In this document: in pieces, positions 44,251-55,775 of the stretch
Position numbering within the stretch: position 1 is the first letter of the stretch
Layout of the letters: every line of letters begins with the position of its first letter
Assembly (NCBI GenBank): GCA_003439945.1
Contig: QVRM01002175.1
Coordinates: forward strand, 35,001 to 99,000
Source of the DNA: Dermanyssus gallinae
Taxonomy: Eukaryota > Arthropoda > Arachnida > Mesostigmata > Dermanyssidae
Direction of reading: 5' to 3'
Length of the DNA: 64,000 nucleotides
Translations under genes and position numbers: made by a program
Notes under the pieces: model-generated
What the model was told of the DNA's origin: nothing
Seen by the model: the letters and a program-made list of their open reading frames with translations, nothing else
The model's database searches: none

Positions 44251-45424
44251 ACGAAGTGATAGACTAGCCTTCGGACCAACCGAACAGTTGACAGCCATGT
44301 CAACCGTTTTAACCCAACATTCTGCGACTCTCTTAAGCAGATAATAGGAGCGTGTCGGTCTAGATGATATGCTTTGCGGCGTTTTTTTTACTGGGGTTCC
44401 CTGCCAACCCTTTTTCGAGCGGTTGGGAGATATCTGGCACATTAGGATTTATCAATAGTAACCAGCGTGTGATTTTATTTTCACGATTTATATTAAGCAA
44501 TCCTTTCAGTATATGCTATGCGCGTTATTTAGACGTCACAATATATTTGCCTGACCGACAGGACCGTCTACCAATAAAAGCCGAGAGAAATCTCTGAAAG
44601 GGCAATAGACGGAGTTTAGGTCAGGCACAAAATTGTCTTGTAGTAAAGAATATAATAGTTTATAAAAATTGAAAATTTAATTTCTTCAGAATACTATATT
44701 TTCTCAACAGCGAGAAAAGTAGTGCAGCGATATTTGCTCTAGTGCTGCGCATTCCACTGCATGGTACTTGGCACACATCTACAGGCAAAACCGGCAGATG
44801 CAAAACTCATACTCCTCGTAACAGGCGGCGTTTGAACATACCAGGTAGTGATAACTATGTACCTGGTGTATACGTAGCGACTGTCACATGCAGGACCAGT
44901 TAAATACGACTAAACCCCCTACCTCCTGGCTGGCCTGTTCGACTTTAACTTAAGTTTTCAATTAATCTAATACTACTTAGTATATACCTGAGAATTCACT
45001 GATTCAAAGGACAAACACTTTAATACATAGAAGTAAACTCAGTGTTCACCAGCTAAATGAATATTCGAATCTATATACGTAAATAGGTAAATATGGCGGA
45101 TAGAGACATCACACGATTGTAGTTTACTAGTCCTATATCCAAGATTGGCTGCTCTCATCTTAACTTTCGCTCCTCCCAGCAGTCATCTTGCTCTTTGTGT
45201 CAAATCTCTGGCTACGTTAAGTATAATATAGTTAAATCCAGAATCTTCTGATTGAACGAACGCGTCTGGCGTGAAAGCCACGTGTGTCTGTACGGTGACG
45301 ACTGCGCCAGTTATGGAGTTTAGCGTCAAGCCTCAACGCGCATCGGCTTCGTGACGGCATTCGTACAGCTTGACCGTGACACGCTACCCTACTCATTCAT
45401 CATCATACAAGTCATTCAATTCGT
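44251..45424. other. No gene recognised
   Basis: Unique-looking AT-leaning sequence. Confidence 0.5.
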
Positions 45425-45961
45425 TGCTGCGAAAAAGCGCCATTTTTTACGCTTAAGTTTTCACGTTCAGAACCGTAAAAAATTGCAAAGACGTTTTCAC
45501 CCCCACCTTCGATTGGCAAACACATTTTCTTGTCGAGTTCTACAAAGCCTCAAAATATGTACCTAACGTTCTAATACGCTCTTGCTGAAGCAGGCCAAAA
45601 TGCTAGCAAGTATGCATGGCTTCACTTTCGATGTGGCGGCAGCTATGTAACAACATATTGATTTTTTTATGATTTTTCTTAATTTCGCCATTCCCGTCTT
45701 TCGCCAGCTTGCGTCGGGTGTCATTCATTATTGTAACTTTTTTGCCCCAACACGCCGGCATGATCGGTTTCTTTAGGCGTTGACTGCTTCTGCCGTAAAC
45801 GTAGATCTTGTGGAAGAAAAAAGTCAAATCAACTACATCTACAAATTTCATCTTCGCTCCTAAACAAGACGTTTCCGCCCCCTCCTTCCATTGCGAGTTT
45901 TTTTTTGTTATTGCCGAGTACTGCCAAACCTTAAAGTAAGTACATACGGTCACGGAAGACC

Positions 45962-45964
<3 letters not shown>
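45425..45964 (-). repeat. Dispersed repeat family F, copies e and f
   Basis: Read on the minus strand from 45964: cagggtcttccg, ggcagtactcgg, a cgcaatggaaggagggggcg block, aaacgtcttgtttaggagcg, acaatatgttgttacata (copy f, to about 45652). Then comes a link (acatcgaaagtgaagccatg) and copy e with ggtacatattttgaggcttt, gtagaactcgacaag and tttttacggttctgaacgtg (to about 45425). The link and second module recur in the same order at 54505-54700. It abuts a (TA)n tract at its outer end. Confidence 0.75.

Positions 45965-46008
<44 letters not shown>
45965..46008. repeat. (TA)n microsatellite
   Basis: About 20 TA units immediately beside the GACCCTG end of family F copy f. Confidence 0.95.
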
Positions 46009-46012
<4 letters not shown>

Positions 46013-46015
46013 TAC

Positions 46016-48239
46016 ATCATATAATGGATAGGCAATTTCAGTCTAAGTAACGAAGTAATCCTGATATGTCGGTTAGACTGGCCGGTTGGGCCGCAGACAA
46101 ATTGCAAGTCTGTGCAAATTAGCCAGGTATTTGGTAATTATCTTAGGGTTGTTAGTCTTGTTTTTGTTGTTGTTATTGTTGTTGTTATCATTGTCCGTGT
46201 TATATATTCCCTCTGTTGTCCCTCCAAGTTGTCCATACATCTGTTGCTGCCGGACACCCTCTTCTCACGTCTACAACGTCCCGCCGCTCTCCATTCACGC
46301 ACAGGGAAGCGACGTGTCCTCACCGTCACCTCTCTCATGCGCTCTTGTTCTCGACCGATTCTCTCTTGCACCCTCAGGCCATAAATAGACTAGCTGATCC
46401 GGCGGCTACCTGATCCATCCAGCTGGCGAGCAGACAGAACTGAAGTATAGCCGGATAAACGCCTTCTACAGAGGAGGCCACGGTCGCGCTGCTACAGAGG
46501 CAGTGCTGTCCAACAATACGCCCAAATACTTGTCTAGCCACAAGATCTTCGTCGTGGACGTCCTTGTTGCATACGAGATTATGCAACCGATTGTTACGCA
46601 AGAACGCCCCTTGCGCACAATAATGTCGGCAGTAGGCAGCGACGATCGAAATAAGAATAGCACCCAGCCGTAGTCAGTATATTGTGGTACAAAATAGTGC
46701 ATTGTTGGACGGACACCCACAACAGCCCCACACAGTACTCTGCCTCGATCCAGCTCTTTTTCTCTCGTTCTTTAGCTCGCTCAAACCTCGTAGAAACGTA
46801 AATGGAATCTTGAGCGATTGAGGGCCAACTTCAAGACTTCAATTTGACCCAGCCCTCAAGTTGGGGCTTTTCTTTGATGCAAGGTCATCATTGACTGCAA
46901 GCCGTACACCGTTCTCAAAGGGTCAACGGAAGCAAAACAATGTGTGCAAAAGTCGCGCAAGGATCTTGTTTTGGCTTTAGCTCCCGAAAACAAATTCTGG
47001 ATTATCTAATCCCATCCCATGGAGTTCCTACTGGGTTCTCGTGCACCTAGACGAGAGCTCTGTAGGTGCTGGCAAATAACTTGTACTAAGTGTTATGACA
47101 AGCACCGTCTACGCATCTTGACATAGGGTTTGTCCATTGGAGTTGCGTTCGATGCCCCTATCCTCGGATGTATTCCCACGAATGTTGTGTGCGAAAAATG
47201 TGTTCCTAATATGCTCCGTCCGTGCAGCAACCTTAAAAGCATGTCAGAGATGATTCCTAATATCGTTCGCTTAACTTAAGACAATTACGTCCGACACTAG
47301 CGTATTGTACTCAAAATGGCAATCGGTTATTGTGACAGCAGGGAAGATGGCAATGGTATCATGTTTAAGCCTATTTACGCATTCATTTTAGAGATGCTTC
47401 CAGACGGGAGAGCAATATCGTCATTTTGTTTTATTCAGTAATGAAAAATTAGATAAGGCATTTGTCCCCATTGTGAAACGTGTGTTCTCGTGACCCCTCG
47501 CCATTGATGACTTGCTAGAAAATGATTCTTACCAGCTTGTTCTTAGTGGCGCAATTTATAAAGCTTAAGATCTACACATGAGTTTTTCATTGTGACACTC
47601 CTAACCATGGCGTTCACACGTATTGAGTAAGGCTTTCACGCTTGCTTGATAACTATTTAGTTATTCGGCAATTTTTATTAATTTATTTATTAACATGCAC
47701 GCTGTCCTGGGTAAGTCAATGCAAGTTTAAACATAATATATATGACACACATGGTAAAAACGGCTTATGAGTATTCTCGCTGGAGCTGAGAGCGCGCCAC
47801 GCCTTCAGTACAGTCGGTGAGGTGATACATGAGGTACGGACCAACGGATGGCATTTGCAGTTCTCTCTGGTTTTATGAAACCCAGCAGACCGACATAATA
47901 GATAATGAAATCCGTTAACACTGCAGCGAGTGGCGAAGCGACAACATGAACGGAGGAATTTCTTTCAAGCCTGGTGAGTCACAGCTGGCGAAAAAATTGC
48001 AAACTAGAGTAATTTTTGAAAAACCTAATAAAAAAAAGCTTTCAAGGCGGCTGTTTGCAGTAAAGTGAGGCAGTCTACAAGTTCATCAATGAATTATACT
48101 GAGCCCGCGAGCATGTATGCGAACCTGTTGGACGAATTCAGCGGAAAGCCAAGCACTTGGTTTATGAAATTTGGCTTCATTTTCTTCAACTACCATGCAT
48201 TTTGTGTAAATGCCAAGTATAAAGATGTTTCCACGCTTC
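46016..48239. other. No gene recognised
   Basis: GTT triplets at about 46155-46185. A plus frame at 48065-48274 and several minus frames have no motif. Confidence 0.45.
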
Positions 48240-49460
48240 TTGAATTTCGTAGGCAGCTGTGGACGCCACTTTGAGCTTGAACGTCTATGTTTGGCTTCTG
48301 ATACATATTGCCGCGAAAAGCGTTTTCTACAACGCTCAGTTACGTGTTGTAAAAACGTCAGATAAATTTACTCCGAGATAGCAAAAGCCTTCTACAAACT
48401 GCGCTTGCTTGCCGTAAAATCGTATTTTATCTGCGCAGGCTCATTTTCCCACACGCTGAAACTCTACAGCCTTTGTTTATGACACATTAACTATTGGGCT
48501 ATTCTGCGCAAAATTTTCATCAAGTGTACGAAGCGCAGCCTGCAGGTCAGTACGAATTCTACTGAATATTACCACCACATCTGCGTAGAGCAGGATCGTG
48601 ACTGTTAGCTACCACTCCCTCACGAAGCGTGGCAGATCGCTGTGCAGCGTTACGAACAACAATGGGCTGAGATTGTCGCCTTGCGGATACCCAGTCCTCT
48701 GATCAAACACTCCATCATCGAGAATAATCTGGTTAACCACTAGACGTGCGCTGAGTAAAGTGAGCATTCGTGGTTCAACCCCGGCCTAGCTTCCTCAAGA
48801 CAATATCAGAAGGTGCGATGTCGAAGGGAAATTTTCAAATCAAGAATAATCGCGAACATAGGAAATCCGTGAGGCACATCGTGAGTATTTTGTAGACAAA
48901 GCTCCTTTTGATATTGACCGCCATGTGGAAGGATCTGACTGGTCTCTTTTCCTTTTGGGATTACCTTAATAAGGCATCCGTGCTACTTGGCTGCCCTCAA
49001 TCAGGGATGTGTTGAAAAGGGACTGCCAGATGGGCACAAGAAAATGTCTCTGTCGGAGGTGTTTATTCCTTGCAAGATCTGGCCCAATCGCCTTGTAGTT
49101 TCGCAAACGAGCGAGGGCAATTATGACCTTGTCAAGAGTAAACGGTTTATCAAGAGCCTTAGTAAAGAATATCTTCCGTTGGTCGTCAAATTTTCGCTTT
49201 TTGAAGTCTTGAAACTTTCAATGATGTTTTTGTGTGATTAAGTAAATACCTCCTGCAGGTGTATCTTACGACAATTGCTCGAGAGCTTTAGTAGAACCTA
49301 TTTCAGAGCAGTCCATCTCTCTCATGCCAATGCGGTGAGCGGCGATACCTGGTGGGCCTTTCAGAGCTGAGTTTAGAAGGACGCTGACGACCCTAGCTGT
49401 GGCCTCATCAAGGGAGCCGTGTCTATCAGGGTAAGTCCGAGGAAGCAGCGAAATAACCAT
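48240..49460 (-). pseudogene. LINE reverse-transcriptase fragment
   Basis: Read from 49460 downward in shifting frames: ALARLRNYKAIGPDLARNKH (RT finger motif, normally KAPGPDG); WQSLFNTSLIEG; NPKRKRDQSDPSTW; FDQRTGYPQGDNLSPLLFVT (motif PQGxxLSPLLF); LLYAD followed directly by VVVIFSRI (YADD box lacking the second Asp, about 48578-48600); and FVEGFCYLGVNLS (post-catalytic YLG). Order and spacing fit one CR1/L2/Jockey-like RT, decayed. It lies head-to-head with the C-terminal piece at 49540. Confidence 0.7.
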
Positions 49461-49539
49461 GCTGTTAGCCAGGAACTTGCCCGCGCCGATGCATAGTTTA
49501 GTAGTAAACTTACAAGTAGGACTTGCAAGTAGTTAAGTC

Positions 49540-50260
49540 GATCCAAGAGCGGTTAATGACTCAGGCGAACAACGTTAAAGAGCAGGCGCGACTGAGAGCC
49601 GTGATCGATCCAATGAGCGGAAAATGGCTTCAGGCCATGCCCTCATCACAGCTGGGGACGATGCTGGACAATACCACGCTCCGCATCATCTTCGGCCTGC
49701 GTTTAGGGCAATCAGTCTGCTTCGCACATAACCTACTGGTGTATTCTACTGGTGAGCATGCTCTGGCTTGCAAGAGGAGCGCCGGAAGGTTCTCAAGGCG
49801 TCGACCAAGATCGACGTAATACACCGCGCAATGCAGTCAGCCCACATATCTGCAGTCAAAGAGCCGGTCGGTCTGTCAGCCAACAGCTAACTCAGCTAAC
49901 ATCCGGACAGCCTGACGCTAGTTCCATGAAATGAAGGTCGCTGCCTCGTATACGACGTCGCCGTACCTTGCACGTTAGCCGCTTCGTATGCTCGCCATAC
50001 CATCCGGGAGGTCGGAGCAGCCGCTCGCCTCGCTGAAGATCGCAATTTGGCAAAGTATCGGGAATTGGAGCAAAACTTCATTGTTTAACCAATTGCCTTT
50101 GAGACATTAGGTCCAATGGGAAAAATCACAAGGAGCTTTTTGACGGAGCTGGGATCTAGAGTCGCTGCGTCAACCGGTGATAGAAGGACATGACAGTTTC
50201 TGCTACAAAGGATATCGGTTGAAATCCAACGCCGAAACGCTGCATCAATAATTGCCCACG
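49540..50260 (+). pseudogene. LINE C-terminal fragment
   Basis: Plus-strand frames: SGKWLQAMPSSQLGTMLDNT then TLRIIFGLRLGQSVC and HALACKRSAGRFSRR (zinc-finger region). After a shift come VLKASTKIDVIHRAMQSAHI and SAVKEPVGL. Later come LAASYARHTIREVGAAARLA, NLAKYREL, FETLGPMGKITRSFLTELGS and AASTGDRR. This follows the full C-terminal plan of a widespread LINE clade (SGAWLxALPxSxLGT..., LNDxI.RAL, EPxGL, AAxRK..KY, ET.G.WG, GDxR). At least two shifts and several stops. Confidence 0.75.
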
Positions 50261-53200
50261 GGCAAGGGTCCCTTTTTGCCGTAGCCGAATCCAGTCGGCG
50301 TCAATAATCTATGTGCAACTAAATAACCTAAATAAATAAACCGTTTGATAGTACTACTCGATTTGATAGAGAACCTGAGAGCCATGGTGACATTTTCTTA
50401 CTACCCATTAGTAAAACACGGAAGGCCGGCTTTTCATATTCACGCAGTCTGGCCGAACTTTAGTTGTACATTTTTTTTATTGTAGAGGATCCCCTTTAGC
50501 AGCGTAAGTTGGGATGATCCTATCGGTACACGCCTGCAAAGCGTACGCGTCAAGTGACTCTAGTAGAGCGGTAGTCCATCCCTCGTGGGTACTTGCTCCA
50601 GTCGGCGATTGAAATTGTTACCCAGAGTCCCAGCTCGCAGTATCATCTGTCCAACGCCAACGAGGCTTATGCTAATCTTCTCCAGCAGTTGGCCTGTACT
50701 GTCACCGCTTCCCGAATTTGCACTGCTGTACATGGCAATCAACAAAAGTGTGAGTAACGAAAGGATTACGACATTAGTTCCTGCTTATAACAGGCTCGTG
50801 TTTGCAAGTTTGTGGACCACTCAGAAATGCTGCGCCACTGCATGCTTCACTAGGAACAGATGCACGGCGAAACGACCGTGAGCGACTCGTTGAGAGCGAC
50901 ATTGGAAAATATGATACCCTGTGACAGCGAAACGTTCGACCAAAAATATTCCTGTCAAGACAACAACGTCGAGTGCTGTTAAGTAGCTACAGAATTCGGA
51001 TTCTCTCATGTTTTGAAGTCCCTCGTTATTAAATTGTCATATCGTTAGTTGTCGTTGCATTTGTTGTAACACGCTGCTTTCAACGTTTGCCAGTTGTGCT
51101 GCTAGAAGCCGCATTGTTCTAAAGACCTCGATGTTCTACAGCATTTTTATAATGTTTAGTACTTTCGAGATTGGGCTCTATAGTTGAACTCTTGGGGGGC
51201 GTATAAGTGGATCTTGTAGGTCCGCGGTGAAACAACGATTGATTGGCAGTGTTGAATAATTTCTCAAGGTCGCTGTCCGAAGAACGGTTTCTAAACCTCC
51301 CTTTTCAGTGGCAGCGTGATGCTAGAAATCATCCTCTTTTCCCAAAAATGCAATTTTGAAATGTCTCTCTTCAATTTCAAGCCAAAAAAGCGTGCGACGC
51401 TTCTGGCAATTATGTGCCCTATTTGGTCTGCCAAAAGCAGAAGGGATGTACTTTCTTTGAAGTACATCCCTTAGATGGGATGTACCTAATCATGACAAGA
51501 ATTCAAGATCCAATGAGCATGTTCAGGAGGCTACACTCAGAAAGGCACTGCATAGTTCAGTTGGCTTATTGACAAAACTACAAGGTTGTCACAGGCACTC
51601 GAAGCATCATGTATTCTGAATCAGGGTGATTTTCCTTCAGCTACTGAGCAAACCCACGCATGGCTGATAACATGTTGGTATCTTCTAGCTGCAGCACCTC
51701 ACCTCTATTAGTCACCTGGATGGAGGAAGACTGTCTGATCTTTTCGGTGTCCAAGTCTGCCATGGCCCTAGCAATTGGTGCCTTTTGTCGTCGTTAGAAT
51801 TACCGCTTCTGAGTCGAATGACATCGAAAAGCTCTCTTAGACTCTGCATTGACGTTTTAAACATTTATGTATGTGAGCTTGAGACTTAGACACTCAGCTT
51901 AAGAGAAGGGTCCACGAAACACTCATCGCCATCCACTCAATTAATAACGGCTCCATTCACTGCGGACGCCTTTAAAATTGTTTGATCTGAAATATTTTTT
52001 CCTTTAATTGAGCAATGTATGCAATTAAGTTCGCCGCGAAACATCTCAGAGCCCTGAGCTTTGAACAACTCGGCAGCCTGAAGGTTAATCATTTAAAACA
52101 GGTCTAGACGGTTTACCAAAGCAGCCGCAACCTACTGGTGTATTTAGCTTTGGGAACAGTACTTTTCACAGAGGATCTCTTACGGCTAAGACAAAATTCG
52201 CCACCTATTTATGCGTCATGCTATATAAGGTTTTCATCACGTAGTGTGCACAAAAGCCGGCTTCTACGAAGCAGACGAGCAGTGCACCCGTCTGTGGGCA
52301 GTGTGGTGGAGAACGAAAAACAAACACAATTGGCGGAACCCACCGACAATTCATCTAAATCATATTTAATTTAGATATCGATTTATATAAGATTGATAAA
52401 AAAGATAGTATTGTACACCTACATAGCCCTAGATGCGGGATTCAGCTACTTGGTTGGTTCCAGTACATAGCTAGATGTGTATTTGCGCTACCCTCTGCAA
52501 ATTGATTACACGTGTTGTCTGTACAAACATCACCCTGATATATATTACCCACAATATAGCTAATTCAAGCTGAGCTTACGTTGAGTAAGTTTTCCCAATA
52601 GTAGGCTTAAGTATCTCCAATTATCGTCATTTTTGCACTTACGTCTGGTCTCGTGTTCCCCGTTGCTTATTTCGCTAGAGGAACAGAGTTAGCCTGCCTT
52701 ATTGCCTTTGCTTTTCTATTGTGCTCTGCCAGCATAGTCTTTTTTGTGTCCTCTATCTGCTTGAGGCCTTTTCAATTGGCTATAGCTTTTGTTCCTTGAC
52801 ACACAGGTCCGAGTGTTTAACCACGGTGCACCAAGTAATGCAAGACTTCTCTTTCGGACTCGAAAGTGCAAGTCGCTTTATTGGTGCCATGGTCCGCATT
52901 GCAATTTCTCCGGGTACTGCACTGTGGGATGTCGTTCTTGACGTCTCCAATTACTTTCTCTTCCATCTATTAAATGAACATGTACGCCCTCGGCGTCCGC
53001 GTCGCCCTCAATAAATTAGTTCACCCATTTGCAACAGTAAGCACCATAGCCGCCGCTCGTGCGTTCTAGTCTCCAAAAGCTCTCAATGTGCCCATTTTCA
53101 TCTAAAGATCGACATCGCCTTCCAGTGATGCTAGCGATGCTAGTTCTCTATAACAACAGTGCCAGTTGAACAGCAGGTGGGGGCTTAACTATTACCGCTC

Positions 53201-53960
53201 AACTGGCACCCTTCGACCTTGAAGTGTTGGCAGTACGATGTTTTAGTTCCGGTTGTCCTACATTTGGGTTGAGTGCGTTCTGCAGCTGATCTTACACTCA
53301 CTGACGTTTCTCGTTGCCGCGCTACTACGATCAACTACTAGCAGTTTCGAATATAGGGGCGTCCAACTTTAGCCGGACCCGCTCATTCATGTCTCTGGGC
53401 CGGTATCGGGGTAGCACGTAGGCAGCATTGCACACTAGCTTATTCAGTGTCCCGTAGGCACAGCTGCGGTTCGTGGCCAACAGAGCCGCCTCGGTAAGCA
53501 TTCTGCTCGCAATGCCATAGCGCTAGTAAGCGCTTGCATAAGTCGACCATAACGCAGACTCAACTCGCGTAGACTCTGCTCCCGCATGCTCGCACTCATG
53601 TGGCTAAGAACGTGGGACACGGCGATATTATCATCGACCACAACAAATGCTACAAATCTACAGCCTCGCTCGCACATTACATAACGCAGTATCGTCGTAA
53701 AAAAATATATTGAGATCCATAGGAAAAAGCCACATTCGAATCGAAGTCCAAACTCGAACTGAGCAAACGTTAATAACGCACACGATGAAGACATGGGCGA
53801 TTGTACATGAGAAGGACACTGCGACTGGCTGTTTGTCTATTAAAGTGCTGTGATACAACTCCGGTACCCGCTCTACACCATAACCAACCACTAGAATGCT
53901 CAATGTTATCGTGTAGGAATTACAACTAGTCAGCGGTGTAACTCAACCCATTGCAGTGCT
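50261..53960. other. No gene recognised; hairpin at 51441
   Basis: About 3.7 kb without an assignable gene. The 97-codon frame at 52721-53014 begins after an acceptor-like pyrimidine tract and ends at a TAA that overlaps AATAAA (about 53012), but no domain is recognised. Other frames are motif-free. Confidence 0.4.
51441..51472. repeat. Perfect 13-bp-arm hairpin
   Basis: aagggatgtactt (51441-51453) pairs with aagtacatccctt (51460-51472) across a 6-base loop. gggatgtac occurs a third time at about 51477. Confidence 0.85.
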
Positions 53961-53963
53961 TCA

Positions 53964-53965
<2 letters not shown>

Positions 53966-54006
<41 letters not shown>
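53966..54006. repeat. (TA)n microsatellite, left border of compound element
   Basis: About 20 TA units directly abutting CAGAGTCATTCG. Confidence 0.95.
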
Positions 54007-54010
<4 letters not shown>

Positions 54011-54336
54011 GTCATTCGTATCAAAATGTACTTCTTTCGAGGTTTGATAGAACTCGGCAAGAAAATAATTTTTCCCTATGGAGGGAAGACGCATGGAGGA
54101 AAACGGCTTGTTTAGGAGAGAGAGTGAAATTCATAAAGGCAGTTATTCTGCCTTTTTCTTCTACTTAATTGTGCAAAACCTACGTTTGCGGAAGAACCAG
54201 GTAACGCATGAAGATACCGATTATACCGGCGTGTTCGGAAGAAAATGCTGCACAACGGAAGACACTATATATTAGCTTGCGTAGCGAAAAGCGAATAGCC
54301 AGATTGAAAGGAGTCATAAAAAGCCGATATGTTGTT
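54007..54336 (+). repeat. Dispersed repeat family F, copy g
   Basis: Starts cagagtcattcgtatcaaaa and runs through gaactcggcaagaaaataat, ccctatggagggaagacgc, ttgcggaagaacca, cacaacggaagacact and gcttgcgtagcgaaaagcga. It is the inverted counterpart of 55428-55743, which it matches over nearly its whole length. Confidence 0.8.
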
Positions 54337-54344
54337 ATGTCTTA

Positions 54345-54860
54345 CGTTAACGCTTTTTCGTGAAAAATCGTAAAATGTTTCCATTACGACCAAAAATGTA
54401 TGTTTAAAAGACTAGTCTCACGCAATAGCAAATTTAATGCCCACCATTTTCGTACCAAAGTGATGGTGCTGCGTTACGTAGTTGTCAAGTAACTAAGCTT
54501 CTTCAATAGCCATATCGAAAGCGAAGGTATGCACACTTGCATAGGGTGTATGAGAAAAATAGGTACATATTTTGAGGTTTTGCAGAACTCGGCAGAAGAA
54601 TATTTTTTCCTAGTGGAAGGAGGGGGCGGAAACGTCTTGGTAAAGTTTTACGGTTCTGAACGTGAAAGCTTGCACGTAAAACATAACAGCTATGACTGTC
54701 GAAAAAGCTTAGTTACTTGACAACTACGTTACGCAGCACCATCACTTTGGTCCGAAAATGGTGGGCATTAAATTTGCTATTGCGTAAGAGTGGTCTTTTG
54801 GACGTACATATTTGGTTGTAATGGAAACATTTTTCGATTTTTCGTCAAAAAGCGTTATCG
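54345..54860. repeat. Foldback element with ~150-bp arms
   Basis: Arm 54345-54500 (for example caatagcaaatttaatgccc, accattttcg, gtgatggtgctgcgttacgt, agttgtcaagtaactaagct) is the reverse complement of about 54705-54860. The loop contains the link and second module of family F (54505-54700), in the order seen at 45425-45650. Confidence 0.8.
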
Positions 54861-54864
54861 TAAT

Positions 54865-55427
54865 TACTTTAGCCTTCACATTACCAAGGTTGTGGAGACA
54901 TCTCTGCGCACAATAAACACTATCTTCCGCTGTTTTATTTTAACGACTCCTCATGTGTACATTCGTCTTTACAAATCTCTTGTTCCTCCTAAACTCACAT
55001 ATTGCTCCCCTGTCTGGGAGCCTTATCTGTCCAAATATAGGAAGTTGGTGGATGGCGTCCAAAACATGTTTCTAAGACGCCTGCGAATCAGGTGCCCCCA
55101 CAGCGTGTTAGATGACGTTGTTCCAAGTATTGACTCACTTTTCATGCAGTGCAACTTATCTGTTCTACATCAATTACGAAAATGTGACTTGTTAGGACAC
55201 TTTTTTGATGTAATAACCTAATGAGTCAACGATCAATCACCTCAAAAGCCGTGGCCCGCGGTGAATTCGTAAACGGATTGTTTGCTTGGCGTATGGCCAA
55301 ATGGGTCCATGCTAATCCAAAATAGCGCTCGCCTATTTGGTGATTAGTCACGATTGTCGTACAGAAGTATGTATATTGATACCAACCCTTTTATGTGAAA
55401 TAAAAGTGATGTTATGTTATGTTATGT
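54865..55427 (+). pseudogene. 5'-truncated LINE 3' end, (GTTAT)n tail
   Basis: A frame from about 54865 reads TSLRTINTIFRCF then LYKSLVPPKLTYCSPVWEPY, LSKYRKLVDGVQNMFLRRL, the RT-thumb/post-RT motif of Jockey/CR1-type LINEs (LYKALVRPILEYASPVWSPY...LExVQRRFTRRL). It ends at TAA 55219-55221. The 3' UTR has AATAAA at 55399-55404 and ends in three GTTAT units (about 55410-55425), the microsatellite-type 3' tail of that LINE group. Endonuclease and RT core are absent. Confidence 0.75.
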
Positions 55428-55743
55428 CACATATTGATTTTTTATAAATCCTTAATCTGGATATTCGCTTTTCGCTACGCAAGCTAGTGAAGTGTCTTCC
55501 GTTGTGCAGAATTTTCCTCCGAACAATCGGTTGCTTCTTGACTGGTTCGTTGACGTGGTTCTCCCGCAAATGTAGATTTTGTACAACTATGTAGAAGAAA
55601 ATAAGGCAGAATAACGACTTTATAAATTTCATCCTCACTCCTAAACAAAACCTTTCCGCGTCCTCCCTCCATAGGGAAAAATTATTTTCTTGCCAAGTTC
55701 TAGCAAATCTCAAAAGAAGTACATTTTGATACGAATGACCCTG
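55428..55743 (-). repeat. Dispersed repeat family F, copy i
   Basis: On the minus strand it starts cagggtcattcgtatcaaaa, ends near aaaaaatcaatatgtgac, and parallels copy g block for block. Its outer end abuts TA repeats (55744-55764) followed by a T-run. With copy g it makes a ~320-bp inverted repeat enclosing 54337-55427. Confidence 0.8.
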
Positions 55744-55775
55744 TATATATATATATATATATATTTTTTTTTTTT

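Noticed and set aside
51340..51900. Possible LTR-retrotransposon fragment on the minus strand
   Set aside because: No protease, RT, integrase or LTR motif could be identified in any frame.
52721..53014. 97-codon frame preceded by acceptor-like tract and ending at AATAAA
   Set aside because: Suggestive of a last exon but no recognisable protein; acceptor-like strings are common in pyrimidine-rich DNA.
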